A stretch of 42,698 bases of DNA from Thiorhodococcus mannitoliphagus (GTDB lineage: Bacteria > Pseudomonadota > Gammaproteobacteria > Chromatiales > Chromatiaceae): contig NZ_JAAIJR010000042.1 in assembly GCF_010915725.1 (NCBI RefSeq), positions 1-42,698 on the forward strand, read 5' to 3'. The notes beneath the pieces were generated by a model that searched no databases, was not told the origin of the DNA, and was given only the letters and a program-made list of their open reading frames with translations. Every line of letters begins with the position of its first letter. Position 1 is the stretch's first letter. The position numbers were made by a program, and so were the translations under genes. This document shows, one piece after another, positions 14,528 through 23,636 of this stretch.

Positions 14528-15499
14528 TCAGAATCTGATGTCGAAGGTTGCGCCAAGAAAGGGTGTCGATCCGTAGTCCTCGCGTGCCAACTGCCGGCCG
14601 CTAGCGTCCTCGAGACGCAGTTCGCCGTTGATCTCCATCCCCGCGATCGCGCTGATCCGCAGGTCGCGGCCGCGGGCGTAGGTGGCGCTCAAATACAAGG
14701 GGATGGAGCGATCCTCGCCGACACCATTCGGAGCGGGACCCTTATCGTCTAGGCGGAATTGCAGGGACTCGTACCGACCGCCCAGGCCGAAGCTCCAAGT
14801 CTCCGATAAGCGATAGTTGAGTTCCAGGCCGGGGCCCTGAGTGGCGGCCAGTCCGCGCCCTGTCCCGAGGTTGAGCCGGTCGGTGATCTGCCACTCGATG
14901 AGCAGAATCGGGATCACATTGGCGCTGTCCTCGAGCCGGCTCAGAACACCGATACCAGGTCCGATCGTGAGACTGTCGTTAACCCGGTAGGACACGCCGG
15001 CAAGCGCACCCCCGGTCGCCGCGTCCCCTGAGCCGACGCCTGATTCGCCGTAGTAGCGCAGGGTGGGAATGGCGAACAACGTCCATTGCTCGTCGATGGC
15101 CCAGGTGACCGGCACGCTGAACCTGAGCTGATCGATGCTCCCCCAAGGATCGTCCGCGAGGCCGATCCCACCGGAGAAGTCGTAACGAGTGCTCCCGCCA
15201 CCAACCGAGAAGGAAACGCGGCGCCGCGGGCCGAGGCTGTAGGACATGCCCGCTTGGAGGAAGTAGCGGTCGACTTCGAAACTTCCTCCGGCGTCAAGAT
15301 CGCTGTCGAACTGGTGGACGTAACCACCAGCAGCGAAGGGTGCCCATCCAGACTGCCGGGTGGATCCTTCGTTCGCGCCCTCGGCGGCGATCAAGGCCCC
15401 GGGGCAAAGCAGCGCTGCAATCGTCAGGGCCGACAACTGGGATTGGATTCCCCCCTTCCCGGTTTCTGCGTTTCGTTTCTCGGCAATGTCGTCTTTCAT
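14528..15499 (-). CDS. DUF6268-type outer-membrane beta-barrel protein
   Basis: About 323 residues, with a long basic N-terminal region followed by a signal peptide (SALTIAALLCPGALIAA). The mature part consists of alternating amphipathic strands: GWAPFAAGGYVHQFDSDLD, YFLQAGMSYSLG, RVSFSVGGGSTRYDFSG, WTLFAIPTLRYYGESG, GALAGVSYRVNDSLTIGPGI, up to a terminal FLGATFDIRF. The final Phe is the usual outer-membrane assembly signal. This matches DUF6268 family porin-like proteins of unknown substrate. I use the ATG at 15499; a GTG two codons upstream (15505) is possible. It stands alone, followed at some distance by the DUF2189 gene. Confidence 0.72.
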   Translation of the reverse strand: MKDDIAEKRNAETGKGGIQSQLSALTIAALLCPGALIAAEGANEGSTRQSGWAPFAAGGYVHQFDSDLDAGGSFEVDRYFLQAGMSYSLGPRRRVSFSVGGGSTRYDFSGGIGLADDPWGSIDQLRFSVPVTWAIDEQWTLFAIPTLRYYGESGVGSGDAATGGALAGVSYRVNDSLTIGPGIGVLSRLEDSANVIPILLIEWQITDRLNLGTGRGLAATQGPGLELNYRLSETWSFGLGGRYESLQFRLDDKGPAPNGVGEDRSIPLYLSATYARGRDLRISAIAGMEINGELRLEDASGRQLAREDYGSTPFLGATFDIRF

Positions 15500-15505
15500 C
15501 TGCAC

Positions 15506-16195
15506 GTCTCTATGGCTGGGGTCCTGCGCGGGGTTTGACCTCGATCCAGCAGCTGACTGCTCTGTGCCTTACGCGGCGCGTTGCGCTTTGCCGGGCACTT
15601 AGGCTGGACGCACTCTGGGCGCCGTCCAACCGCCGGATCTCGGTTCAAGGCCGACACTTGTAGGCTGGATGTGGAATAGCAGCAAGGACTCTGAGTTTGT
15701 TGTAGTGCGATTTGCATGACTCTGGCCGTGACATGGGCGCTCATGGCGTCGGATTCCATTGCCATGGGTTTTTTTGCGGTCCGTGCTGTGGAATTATCAA
15801 GAGGCCTGGGGGTGTTCGGAAACTGTCTTCGCGCTTTGGAACATGCCCCTACGGAGGTGTCGGCGGACCTGGATTAATCCGCACGGATTGCGTCACTCGA
15901 GAATTGGCCTTGATCATCGATCAGCCAAATCGTGCAGTCGGTGGGCGCGGTGTCCTGCCGAGAAGGAGCGCCGAACCGAAGGCGACAGTGATCTAAGCGT
16001 CGGTTTGCGCCGCCCGCGCCTTGACCGCAGCCCAGCTTACGGCTAGCGTCGCTCCGGTTTGCTCAGGGGATACGTGGCGATCATGCCGCCATCCTCGGGG
16101 TTGCTCCATGCGATGAGCGCACAGCGGTCCATCCTCAACGCCTCTGCTCTGGGAGCCGTTCGGCGAGCGTATCAGCGATTACCAAGAGTCCCGTC
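15506..16195. other. 690-base intergenic region upstream of the chemosensory operon
   Basis: I see no gene, RNA or known repeat. Short ORFs here lack plausible starts and composition. The promoter of the operon starting at 16196 is presumably here, but I cannot identify a convincing box. Confidence 0.45.
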
Positions 16196-18154
16196 ATGTT
16201 CACGAATCTCCGTCTTTGGGCCAACAACCTCATCGGTGTCGGGGCCGCGATCCTCATCGCCGTCTCGGTGCTGACCTTTTTCAATTTGCGTGGTCTGGAT
16301 CAGGTGATCCTGGAGGCGGAGCGGACCGAGCTGCGGCAATACGCCGAGGCCATTCGGGTCGATGTTTCAGCCGAGACCCGTCTCGCCGAGGCGATGAGCA
16401 CGCTCGTCGCCAATATCCCTGAGGTCCAGCAGCATTTTGCCGCCGGCGATCGGGATTGGCTGCAGTCACAACTGCTTCCCCCCTTCAAGATCCTGGAGGC
16501 CGACTACGGGGCCGTCCAGTTCCAGTTCCATACACCGCCCGCCACCTCCTTTCTGCGGCTGCACAAGGTCGATAAATACGGGGATGACCTCTCTGGTTTT
16601 CGCCATTCGGTCGTGGATGCCAATACCAAGCAGAAGCCACAACGTGGCCTGGAGTCCGGGGTTGCCGGACTGGGTGCGCGTGGTGTGGTGCCGGTGTTCG
16701 ATCAGGGGCGGCACCTCGGCTCCGTCGAATTCGGCATGTCCTTCGGTCCGGACTTTTTCGCTGCCTTCAAGCAGGGCCATGGGGTAGAGGCCGGGCTCCA
16801 TGTGTTTCGCGACGGGTCGATCGAGACCTTTGCCATGACCAAGGGCGATAAGCCGCTCCTGGATACCGCCAGCCTGCAGGCGGCCTTCGACGGGACCCCG
16901 CAATACAAGCGGATCGAGGTCGACGGCCTCCCCATGGTGGTCTATGCCGAGCGGGTCGATGACTATGCCGGCGCCCCGCTCGGTGTTCTGGAGGTGGCCA
17001 AGGATCGTCTGCACTACCTTGAGGTCGAGGCCCGGGCAACCAACCAGGCCTGGCTGATCGGTGGCCTGGTGTTGCTGCTCAGTCTGGCGATCGCGTTCCT
17101 GACCGCGCGCGTGCTGGCGCGACGTCTCCTCCGGGTCGCCGAGGGTTTGAATCGCGTCGCCGCGGGCAACCTGACCGGTGAGATCCTGCTGGAGGGTCGC
17201 GATGAACTGGCGGAACTGGCACAGACCACCAACCAGATGCGCCATCAACTGCATGGGCTCGTCTCCCAGGTCGAGACCGATGCCGCCTCGGTGCTGACCG
17301 CTGCGCGCGAGATCGCCCAGGCGGTCGACGGTCAGGCGGCGACCTCCAGCCAGATGTCGACCTCGGTGGCGGAGATCACCTCGACGATGGAGCAACTCTC
17401 TGCGTCCTCCGGTCAGATCGCCGAATATTCCGGGTCCGTAGTCGAGGTTGCCCGCCGCACCTACGATGGCAGCCGTCAGGGTTCGGAGGCCATGCAGCAG
17501 TTGGTTGCCAAGATGGAGGAGATCCGCCGTGACAATCAGCACTCGCTCAAAGAGATCGTCGACCTCGGCAGCAAATCGAAGGAGATCTCCAGGATCATGG
17601 AGATCATCGACACGGTCGCGGATCAGACCAAGTTGATCGCCTTCAACGCCGCGCTGGAGGCCGCCTCGGCGGGCGAGGCGGGTAAGCGTTTCGGTGTGGT
17701 GGCGGCGGAGATCCGTCGGTTGGCCGATTCGGTCACCGAATCCACCAGCGAGATTGCGAGGAAGGTCGGTGAGATTCAGGAATCCATCAGTCGTCTTGTG
17801 ATCACCTCGGAAAAAGGCACGGTCGGGATCGACCAGGGCATGGACGCCTCCTCGCGCACCGCGTCCTTTCTCGAGGAGTTGGTCCAGGCGGCGAGCGAAG
17901 CGACCAGTTCCGCCCAGCAGATCAGCCTCTCGACCCAGCAGCAGCGGACCGCGAGCAGTCAGGTCGTGGTGGCGCTCAGGGAGATCGTGACCGCCAGTTC
18001 CGATACGGCCAAGTCGGTCCGACGGATCTCCGAGGTCGCCCAGGAGATGACCCAGCTCTCCGCCAATCTCAAGGTCCAGATGGACCGTTTCACACTGAAT
18101 GAGCGGGCGACGACGGCGCTCGACTCGGCCGACACTGCTGCGCGGACCGAGTGA
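16196..18154 (+). CDS. Methyl-accepting chemotaxis protein with dCache-type sensor
   Basis: A 652-residue receptor. TM1 is at about residues 11-30, a periplasmic sensor covers residues 31-284, TM2 is at 286-306, and a HAMP domain follows (ARRLLRVAEGLNRVAAGNLT). The signalling coiled coil has its hairpin tip at IDTVADQTKLIAFNAALEAA and GEAGKRFGVVAAEIRRLADS. The sensor segment FLRLHKVDKYGDDLSGFRH to LGSVEFGMSF resembles dCache_3 (PF14827). The tip reads LIAFNAALEAASAG rather than the usual LLALNAAIEAARAG. It is the first gene of the chemosensory operon and overlaps cheB by TGATG. By analogy to WspA it would feed a surface- or redox-sensing array; the ligand is unknown. Confidence 0.92.
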   Translation: MFTNLRLWANNLIGVGAAILIAVSVLTFFNLRGLDQVILEAERTELRQYAEAIRVDVSAETRLAEAMSTLVANIPEVQQHFAAGDRDWLQSQLLPPFKILEADYGAVQFQFHTPPATSFLRLHKVDKYGDDLSGFRHSVVDANTKQKPQRGLESGVAGLGARGVVPVFDQGRHLGSVEFGMSFGPDFFAAFKQGHGVEAGLHVFRDGSIETFAMTKGDKPLLDTASLQAAFDGTPQYKRIEVDGLPMVVYAERVDDYAGAPLGVLEVAKDRLHYLEVEARATNQAWLIGGLVLLLSLAIAFLTARVLARRLLRVAEGLNRVAAGNLTGEILLEGRDELAELAQTTNQMRHQLHGLVSQVETDAASVLTAAREIAQAVDGQAATSSQMSTSVAEITSTMEQLSASSGQIAEYSGSVVEVARRTYDGSRQGSEAMQQLVAKMEEIRRDNQHSLKEIVDLGSKSKEISRIMEIIDTVADQTKLIAFNAALEAASAGEAGKRFGVVAAEIRRLADSVTESTSEIARKVGEIQESISRLVITSEKGTVGIDQGMDASSRTASFLEELVQAASEATSSAQQISLSTQQQRTASSQVVVALREIVTASSDTAKSVRRISEVAQEMTQLSANLKVQMDRFTLNERATTALDSADTAARTE

Positions 18155-19257
18155 TGGAACCCATCGCCGTGGAGCCGATCAGCGTGCTGGTGGTCGACGA
18201 TAGTGGCTCGGCGCGGGCGCTGATTTGCGCCTTGCTGGAAGATGCGCCGGGACTACGGATCTGCGGCGAGGCCGAAAATGGCCGCGAGGCGGTCGAGAAG
18301 GTGCTGTCGCTCAAGCCGAACATCGTCACCATGGACCTGCAGATGCCGGAGATGGACGGTATGGCGGCCATCGAGGAGATCATGGCCGTCCGCGCGACGC
18401 CCATCCTGGTGCTGTCCGACCTCGCAGACGCGCGCAACGCCATGTTGGCAGTCGAGCGCGGCGCCCTGGAGGCGACCGCCAAGCCGACCATCGACGACGG
18501 TTGCTTATTGGCGGCCCGTCTCAAGATGCTCGCCAGAGTTCCAGTGATCCGCCATATTCGCCGAGGAAAGGCGCAGGCTCCGCCGCACATCTCGCCTCAA
18601 GCGGCTGTCGCGCGCGCGCCCCATGCGTTCGAAGCCAGTGGGGACAAGGCAGCGGGCGCCGATCAGGGGCGTGTCTTCGCCATCGCCTCATCGACGGGCG
18701 GACCCCAGGCGCTAGCTAGCCTGCTGCCCGCGTTGCCTGCGGACTTCCCGTCCCCCGTCCTGATCGCGCAGCACATCTCCGAGGGCTTCGCCGAGGCCAT
18801 GGCGAGTTGGCTGAACGACCTCTGTCCGCTGAGCGTCGCGGTGGCTCGGGCGGGCGAGTCGCCTCGGCCGGGGTGGATCTATTTGGCCGATCCATCCACC
18901 CATATGACCATCAGCAGCGATTACCGCATCCAGCTGACACCCTGCGTCGAGTCGGATATCTATCACCCCAATTGCGACCGTCTGCTCGCCTCGGTGGCCG
19001 AGGTCTGCGGTCACCGCGCGGTGGGTGTGATTCTCACCGGCATGGGACGCGATGGGGCACGCGGTATGCTCGATATCCGTCGCGCGGGCGGTATGACCAT
19101 CGGTCAGGACGAAGAAAGCTCAGTGATCTTCGGCATGAATCGGGAGGCCATCCTCGCCGGCGCCGTGCAGTCGGTGCTTCCACTGAATGCCATCGCCAAG
19201 GAACTCGGCTGGCTCGCGCGCACCGCGCCGGTGGCGCGACGGGCTGCGACGCCATGA
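18154..19257 (+). CDS. cheB: CheB-type protein-glutamate methylesterase (WspF-like)
   Basis: A 367-residue response regulator with an N-terminal receiver (VLVVDDSGSARAL; phospho-acceptor Asp in TMDLQMPEMDG) and a C-terminal methylesterase domain. The catalytic triad is visible as S180 in SSTGGP, H207 in IAQHIS and D300 in GMGRDG. It removes methyl groups from the receptor to reset the array. The ATG overlaps the MCP stop (TGATG), and the stop overlaps the cheR start (ATGA), so the three are translationally coupled. A GTG one codon upstream is less likely. Confidence 0.93.
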   Translation: MEPIAVEPISVLVVDDSGSARALICALLEDAPGLRICGEAENGREAVEKVLSLKPNIVTMDLQMPEMDGMAAIEEIMAVRATPILVLSDLADARNAMLAVERGALEATAKPTIDDGCLLAARLKMLARVPVIRHIRRGKAQAPPHISPQAAVARAPHAFEASGDKAAGADQGRVFAIASSTGGPQALASLLPALPADFPSPVLIAQHISEGFAEAMASWLNDLCPLSVAVARAGESPRPGWIYLADPSTHMTISSDYRIQLTPCVESDIYHPNCDRLLASVAEVCGHRAVGVILTGMGRDGARGMLDIRRAGGMTIGQDEESSVIFGMNREAILAGAVQSVLPLNAIAKELGWLARTAPVARRAATP

Positions 19258-20900
19258 ATCTCCAAGCGGTTCAGTCCTTCATCAAGGAACGACTTGGACT
19301 GCAGTTGAGCGAAGCGTCCGACGACCCATGGCGCGCGATGCTCGTCAAACGGATCGCCCGCGTCGGCGCGGACTCCGCCGATGCCTACCTGGAGTGTTTG
19401 CGTACCGATGAGGATGAACTGCAGACGCTGACCAGCCTGCTGACCATCAACGAGACCTACTTCTACCGCGAGCCTCAGCATCTCGATCTGTTGACCGAGC
19501 GTCTTTGCCCCGAACTGCTCGCCCGCCAGCAACCCGGTCGGCCGATCCGGATCCTGTCGGTCGGCTGTTCCACTGGAGAGGAACCCTATTCCATCCTCAT
19601 GGCGCTGCGCGAACGTTATGGCGAACTCGCCGACAGCCTCTTCGATCTCAATGCCGGGGATGTCGATCAGGCCGCCCTCAAGCGCGCGAGAGAAGGCGTC
19701 TACAATCCCTTTTCATTCCGCGCCCTGTCACCGGTCTTGATCGAGCGTTATTTCACGCCCGCCGAGGGAACCCATCGTCGAATCGACGAAGGCATTCGCC
19801 GCCAAGCAACCTTCCAGCAGCTCAATCTGTTGGCGCCCGAGTATCCGGCGGCGTTGCGGGGACAGGATGTGCTGTTTTTCCGCAACGTCTCCATCTATTT
19901 CGACGCGCAGACACGCGCCCTTGTTCTGGGTCGGCTCAAGTCGCTGCTCAATCCAGGCGGGTATCTCATCGTCGGGATCTCGGAGACCCTAGCCAACGAT
20001 CTTGGGGTTCTGGCGCTGCGCGAGCTGGATGGGGTGTTTTTCTTCGCGGACGCCTCCCCGGATCGACCCATCCTCAAAGCATCGCTCGAATCCGGTCTTG
20101 GACCAGGGATGGGGCTGTCGGCGGAGTTCGCGCCATCGCTCATCTCCACCCGGCGACAGAGACCGGTCCCGGATGCCTGCCCGGCAATGCTCGACGGTCT
20201 CCCCTTGCGCGGCGACCCGGACGGGCGAGCGTCGGGCCTGAAGCCGATTCGAGCGATTGGAGAACATCCGGTCCTTGAGCAATCCATCGTAGCGCAACCG
20301 ATCGCTGTGCCGCCCGTGGGAGCAAGGGCCGAGGTTCAGGTTCCCAAATCCGCAGAGGCCGTCTACCAAGAGGCATTGGCCTTGACCCAGGCCGAGCGCT
20401 TCGACGATGCCTTGGACCGGCTTGCCCCGCTGTGCGCCGAACTTGCCCCTCGCATCCAAGACCTGACGCTTCTGGCGCACATCCTCCTAGAACGAGACGA
20501 CAGGCTTGGAGCGCGCGCGGCGGCGGAACGGGCGCTCGCGATCGATCCCTGGTCTCTGGATGCCTTGTTGCTGTTGGGTCGCATCGCCCAGGGGCAGGCT
20601 GACGTGGCGGGGGCGATCGGCCACCTGCGCCGCGCTATCTACCATCGTCCGGATGCCTGGCAGGCCCACTTTCAGCTCGCCGAACTCTACCGCGAGAGCG
20701 GGCAAGCGGATCTGGCGCGGCGCGAGTATCGCATCGTCCTGCGTCAATTGGACCGCCCGGACATGGCGAGTTTCGGCCAATCCGGCGAGCGCGCCGACAG
20801 CCCACAAGACGTCGGTCCACTGCCGTTGCCCTATTCGCTTCGGGATCTACGCCTGCTCTGTGAGACCCGATTGTCCCGACTCGACGCAACGGCGGACTGA
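19254..20900 (+). CDS. cheR: CheR-type methyltransferase with TPR tail (WspC-like)
   Basis: A 548-residue fusion. The N-terminal CheR domain (residues 1 to about 270) has TINETYFYREPQHLDLL, the S-adenosylmethionine-binding ILSVGCSTGEEPYS, and the substrate loop LFFRNVSIYFD, where the usual CRN is FRN. A linker of about 100 residues follows. The C-terminal third holds tetratricopeptide-like helix pairs (AVYQEALALTQAERFDDAL; ARAAAERALAIDPWSLDALL; AIGHLRRAIYHRPDAWQAHF; LAELYRESGQADLARREYR). CheR-TPR fusions are typical of Wsp and other alternative-function chemosensory systems (WspC). The start ATG lies in the ATGA overlap with cheB. Confidence 0.92.
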   Translation: MNLQAVQSFIKERLGLQLSEASDDPWRAMLVKRIARVGADSADAYLECLRTDEDELQTLTSLLTINETYFYREPQHLDLLTERLCPELLARQQPGRPIRILSVGCSTGEEPYSILMALRERYGELADSLFDLNAGDVDQAALKRAREGVYNPFSFRALSPVLIERYFTPAEGTHRRIDEGIRRQATFQQLNLLAPEYPAALRGQDVLFFRNVSIYFDAQTRALVLGRLKSLLNPGGYLIVGISETLANDLGVLALRELDGVFFFADASPDRPILKASLESGLGPGMGLSAEFAPSLISTRRQRPVPDACPAMLDGLPLRGDPDGRASGLKPIRAIGEHPVLEQSIVAQPIAVPPVGARAEVQVPKSAEAVYQEALALTQAERFDDALDRLAPLCAELAPRIQDLTLLAHILLERDDRLGARAAAERALAIDPWSLDALLLLGRIAQGQADVAGAIGHLRRAIYHRPDAWQAHFQLAELYRESGQADLARREYRIVLRQLDRPDMASFGQSGERADSPQDVGPLPLPYSLRDLRLLCETRLSRLDATAD

Positions 20901-20909
20901 GGCGCGACC

Positions 20910-23129
20910 ATGGCCCTCGATATCAAGAAATTCCTCGGTCGTTTCACCGGTGAGGCACGCGATCATCTGGAGCGACTCGAGACCGGGCTGACGACCCTGT
21001 CCGCCGGCGGCACGCTCGACGGCGAAACCATCAACGGACTCTTTCGCGCCGCCCATACCATCAAGGGCTCCGCGCGCATGCTCAAGCTGGACAGCATCGC
21101 GGAGACTGCCCATCAGTTGGAGGAGGTGCTGGGGGCGCTGCGCGATGGCAAGCTCCAACAGCCCCCCGAGCTTGGCAGCCTCTTGATGCGCGGGGTGGAT
21201 GCCATCAGCGCACTCGTCGAGCAGGTGGAGCCGAGCGGCGGACAGCTCCCGCCGCCGGACCAGGCGCTGTGCGCCGCGCTCGCCCAGGCCGCCGCCGGCA
21301 CGACCTCCACCGCCGAGGCCGAGCGTTCGGGCGCGGCCAATCCACCAGACCCTGAGCCGGAGACTCCAGCATCCGCTCCCATCGCCACGCCGTCCACCGA
21401 CGTTCGCGCCCCAGAGACCGTGCGTGTGCGCATGGAGAAGCTCGACGAGCTCATCAAACTGATGGGCGAGGTCGTCTCCAGCCAGAGCAGGTTCCGCCAG
21501 CAGTTGCTGGAGGCGAGGGCCTTGGATGCCGCCTTTCAGTCACTCCTGCGTGACACCTGCGCTGTGCCGGGAGCCGACGCGACGCGGCTGGCCGAACAGG
21601 CGGCGGCCTTGCATCGTTTTACCCTGAGCCTGCGTGATCTGATCATGGAAGAGGAGCTGCTGACCGGCGACCTCAATGATCGGGCCTTGATCATGCGCAT
21701 GCTGCCCCTGGCCATCGTCTTCGATCCCATCGCCAGGGTTGCCCGCGAACTGGGCCGGGACCTGGGCAAGGAGGTGCATTGCGAGATCAGCGGTGGCGAG
21801 ATCGAGCTGGATCGCCATCTCATCGACCGTCTGAGCGATGTCCTGGTGCATCTGCTGCGCAACGCCATCGATCACGGGATCGAGTCTCCTCAAGAACGCC
21901 AGGCTGCGGGCAAGCCGTCGCTCGGCCGGATCCGTCTGTCGGCGCGCCAGGAGGGGGTGGGGATCCTGATCGAGATCGACGATGACGGTCGCGGGCTGGA
22001 TCGCGACAAGATCCTCGCCAAGGCGGTGCAAAAGGGTTTGATCGACTCCGCCAGCGCGAGCGCGATCAACGACGACCAGGTCGCGGAACTGATCTTTCAG
22101 CCCGGCTTCAGCACTAGCGCCATCATCACCGATGTCTCCGGTCGTGGCGTGGGGATGGACGTGGTCAAGCGCACCATCGTCGACGACCTCCAGGGCGCCC
22201 TGTCGGTCTCCTCGCGTCCAGGGAAGGGGACCTTCATGCGCATCCAGCTCCCGCTGTCGCTCGCCATGATGCGGGTTCTGCTGTTCCAGGCCGGCGGCCA
22301 GTCGTTCGGGCTCACCGCTCAGCATGTCGCGGAGCTGATTCGTATCCCCAGCGGCGAGACCATCCAGGTCGCCGACCGTCCGGCCATCGTCCTGCGCAAC
22401 GAATTCCTGCCCCTGATCCCCCTGGCGGAACTCTTGCGTTTACAGGAACCCAGGGGTCATGCTGGCGAGGTTGGGTTGGATCCACGCCCTGGCGGCGCGT
22501 CCCATCTGGTGGTGGTGATCAACGTCCATCAGTCCAAGCTGGGGCTGGTCGTGGATCGGCTCCTCGATGAGCGTGACATGGTCATCAAACCCCTGCCCGA
22601 ACATCTGCGCGGACTGGGCATGGTGGCTGGTATGGTGGTCACTGGGACCAACGAACTGGTCAGCGTCCTCCAGGCCCCGGCACTGCTGGCAGCCGCCCGC
22701 CGTGTCCGTGGGGAGACCTTGACCGCGACGGAGCCAGCGCGCACGGCCGACAAGCCCCCGGTGGGTCAGCAGATCCTGGTCGTCGACGATTCGCGGAACA
22801 CCCGCGAAATCGAGAAAGAGATCCTGGAGGCCCATGGCTATCGCGTCACCCTGGCCGAGGATGGGCTGGATGGCTGGCAGAAGGCATTGGGCGGTCACTT
22901 CGATGCGGTGCTGACCGATGTCGACATGCCCAACATGGACGGTTTTTCCCTGACCGCCCGGCTGCGGGAGAACGATCGCTATCACGGCACCCCGATCGTC
23001 ATCGTGACCTCGCGTCAGAAGGAGGAGGACAAGCAGCGCGGCATTCAGGTCGGGGCCGATGCCTACATCGTGAAGGGCGATTTCAATCAGTCCAGTCTGG
23101 TCGAGACTCTGCGCAATCTGCTAGGGTGA
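20910..23129 (+). CDS. cheA: Hybrid CheA histidine kinase with C-terminal receiver (WspE-like)
   Basis: A 739-residue kinase. Domains: Hpt (residues 1 to about 110, phospho-acceptor H49 in RAAHTIKGSARML), a Pro/Ala-rich linker with no P2 docking domain, a dimerisation region (VRMEKLDELIKLMGEVV), the ATPase with N-box HLLRNAIDHGIES, G1 IDDDGRGLD and G2 ITDVSGRGVGMDVV, a CheW-like P5 domain (about 450-600), and a receiver (ILVVDDSRNTRE; D670 in TDVDMPNMDG; K in YIVKGDF). The absent P2 domain and fused receiver are the WspE/FrzE layout, in which the receiver can act as a phosphate sink or relay. It starts 10 bases after cheR. Confidence 0.95.
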   Translation: MALDIKKFLGRFTGEARDHLERLETGLTTLSAGGTLDGETINGLFRAAHTIKGSARMLKLDSIAETAHQLEEVLGALRDGKLQQPPELGSLLMRGVDAISALVEQVEPSGGQLPPPDQALCAALAQAAAGTTSTAEAERSGAANPPDPEPETPASAPIATPSTDVRAPETVRVRMEKLDELIKLMGEVVSSQSRFRQQLLEARALDAAFQSLLRDTCAVPGADATRLAEQAAALHRFTLSLRDLIMEEELLTGDLNDRALIMRMLPLAIVFDPIARVARELGRDLGKEVHCEISGGEIELDRHLIDRLSDVLVHLLRNAIDHGIESPQERQAAGKPSLGRIRLSARQEGVGILIEIDDDGRGLDRDKILAKAVQKGLIDSASASAINDDQVAELIFQPGFSTSAIITDVSGRGVGMDVVKRTIVDDLQGALSVSSRPGKGTFMRIQLPLSLAMMRVLLFQAGGQSFGLTAQHVAELIRIPSGETIQVADRPAIVLRNEFLPLIPLAELLRLQEPRGHAGEVGLDPRPGGASHLVVVINVHQSKLGLVVDRLLDERDMVIKPLPEHLRGLGMVAGMVVTGTNELVSVLQAPALLAAARRVRGETLTATEPARTADKPPVGQQILVVDDSRNTREIEKEILEAHGYRVTLAEDGLDGWQKALGGHFDAVLTDVDMPNMDGFSLTARLRENDRYHGTPIVIVTSRQKEEDKQRGIQVGADAYIVKGDFNQSSLVETLRNLLG

Positions 23130-23272
23130 ACCGACTTGAATGCTCCCCGATCGGCCCGCGCGATCTGTTGGGAGGCGCCGCTTACTAGAGCGCCAATCGA
23201 GAAAGGCCCGGCGCGGTTTATCCACGCGGCCTGACACACTCACCTTTGACCACGAGAGAGAGTTGGAAGCCG

Positions 23273-23620
23273 ATGCAGATTCTTGTCGTCGATGACGATC
23301 CATTGGCCGGGGAGATGACGGTGGCCGTTCTGGAGGACGCCGGACATGAATGCCGGCTCGTCGAACAGGGCCTGGAGGCATTGGAGGCGCTCAGCGGTCC
23401 CGCGACCTTCGACCTCGTGGTTGCGGATATGCACATGCCTCTGATGAACGGGTTGGAACTCTTCGATGAGATGCGCGGTCAAGGGCTGACGATGCCCTTC
23501 GTGCTACTCACCGGTGACGATCCGCAGCCGCTGGCGGCGCAACAGCCCGGGCTCCTGGCGTGCCTGATGAAGGACAGTTCGATGGAGACCGATCTTCCAC
23601 GGGTCATCGCGCAGCGTTAG
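23273..23620 (+). CDS. Single-domain response regulator (CheY-like)
   Basis: A 115-residue receiver with no output domain: ILVVDDDPLAGE with the acidic pocket, D52 in VADMHMPLMNG, T in LLTGDD, K in CLMKDSS. The ATG at 23273 matches the usual domain start; an in-frame TTG at 23246 would add nine residues. It lies 143 bases after cheA, the largest gap in the operon, so an internal promoter is possible, and 16 bases before the diguanylate cyclase. It could be a shuttle between CheA and the Hpt domain of the cyclase. Confidence 0.88.
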   Translation: MQILVVDDDPLAGEMTVAVLEDAGHECRLVEQGLEALEALSGPATFDLVVADMHMPLMNGLELFDEMRGQGLTMPFVLLTGDDPQPLAAQQPGLLACLMKDSSMETDLPRVIAQR

Positions 23621-23636
23621 CGCACGAGCAACGGAC

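Noticed and set aside
18807-19253. Upstream extension of the cheR frame
   Set aside because: It lies wholly inside cheB in another frame; cheR starts at the ATGA overlap at 19254.
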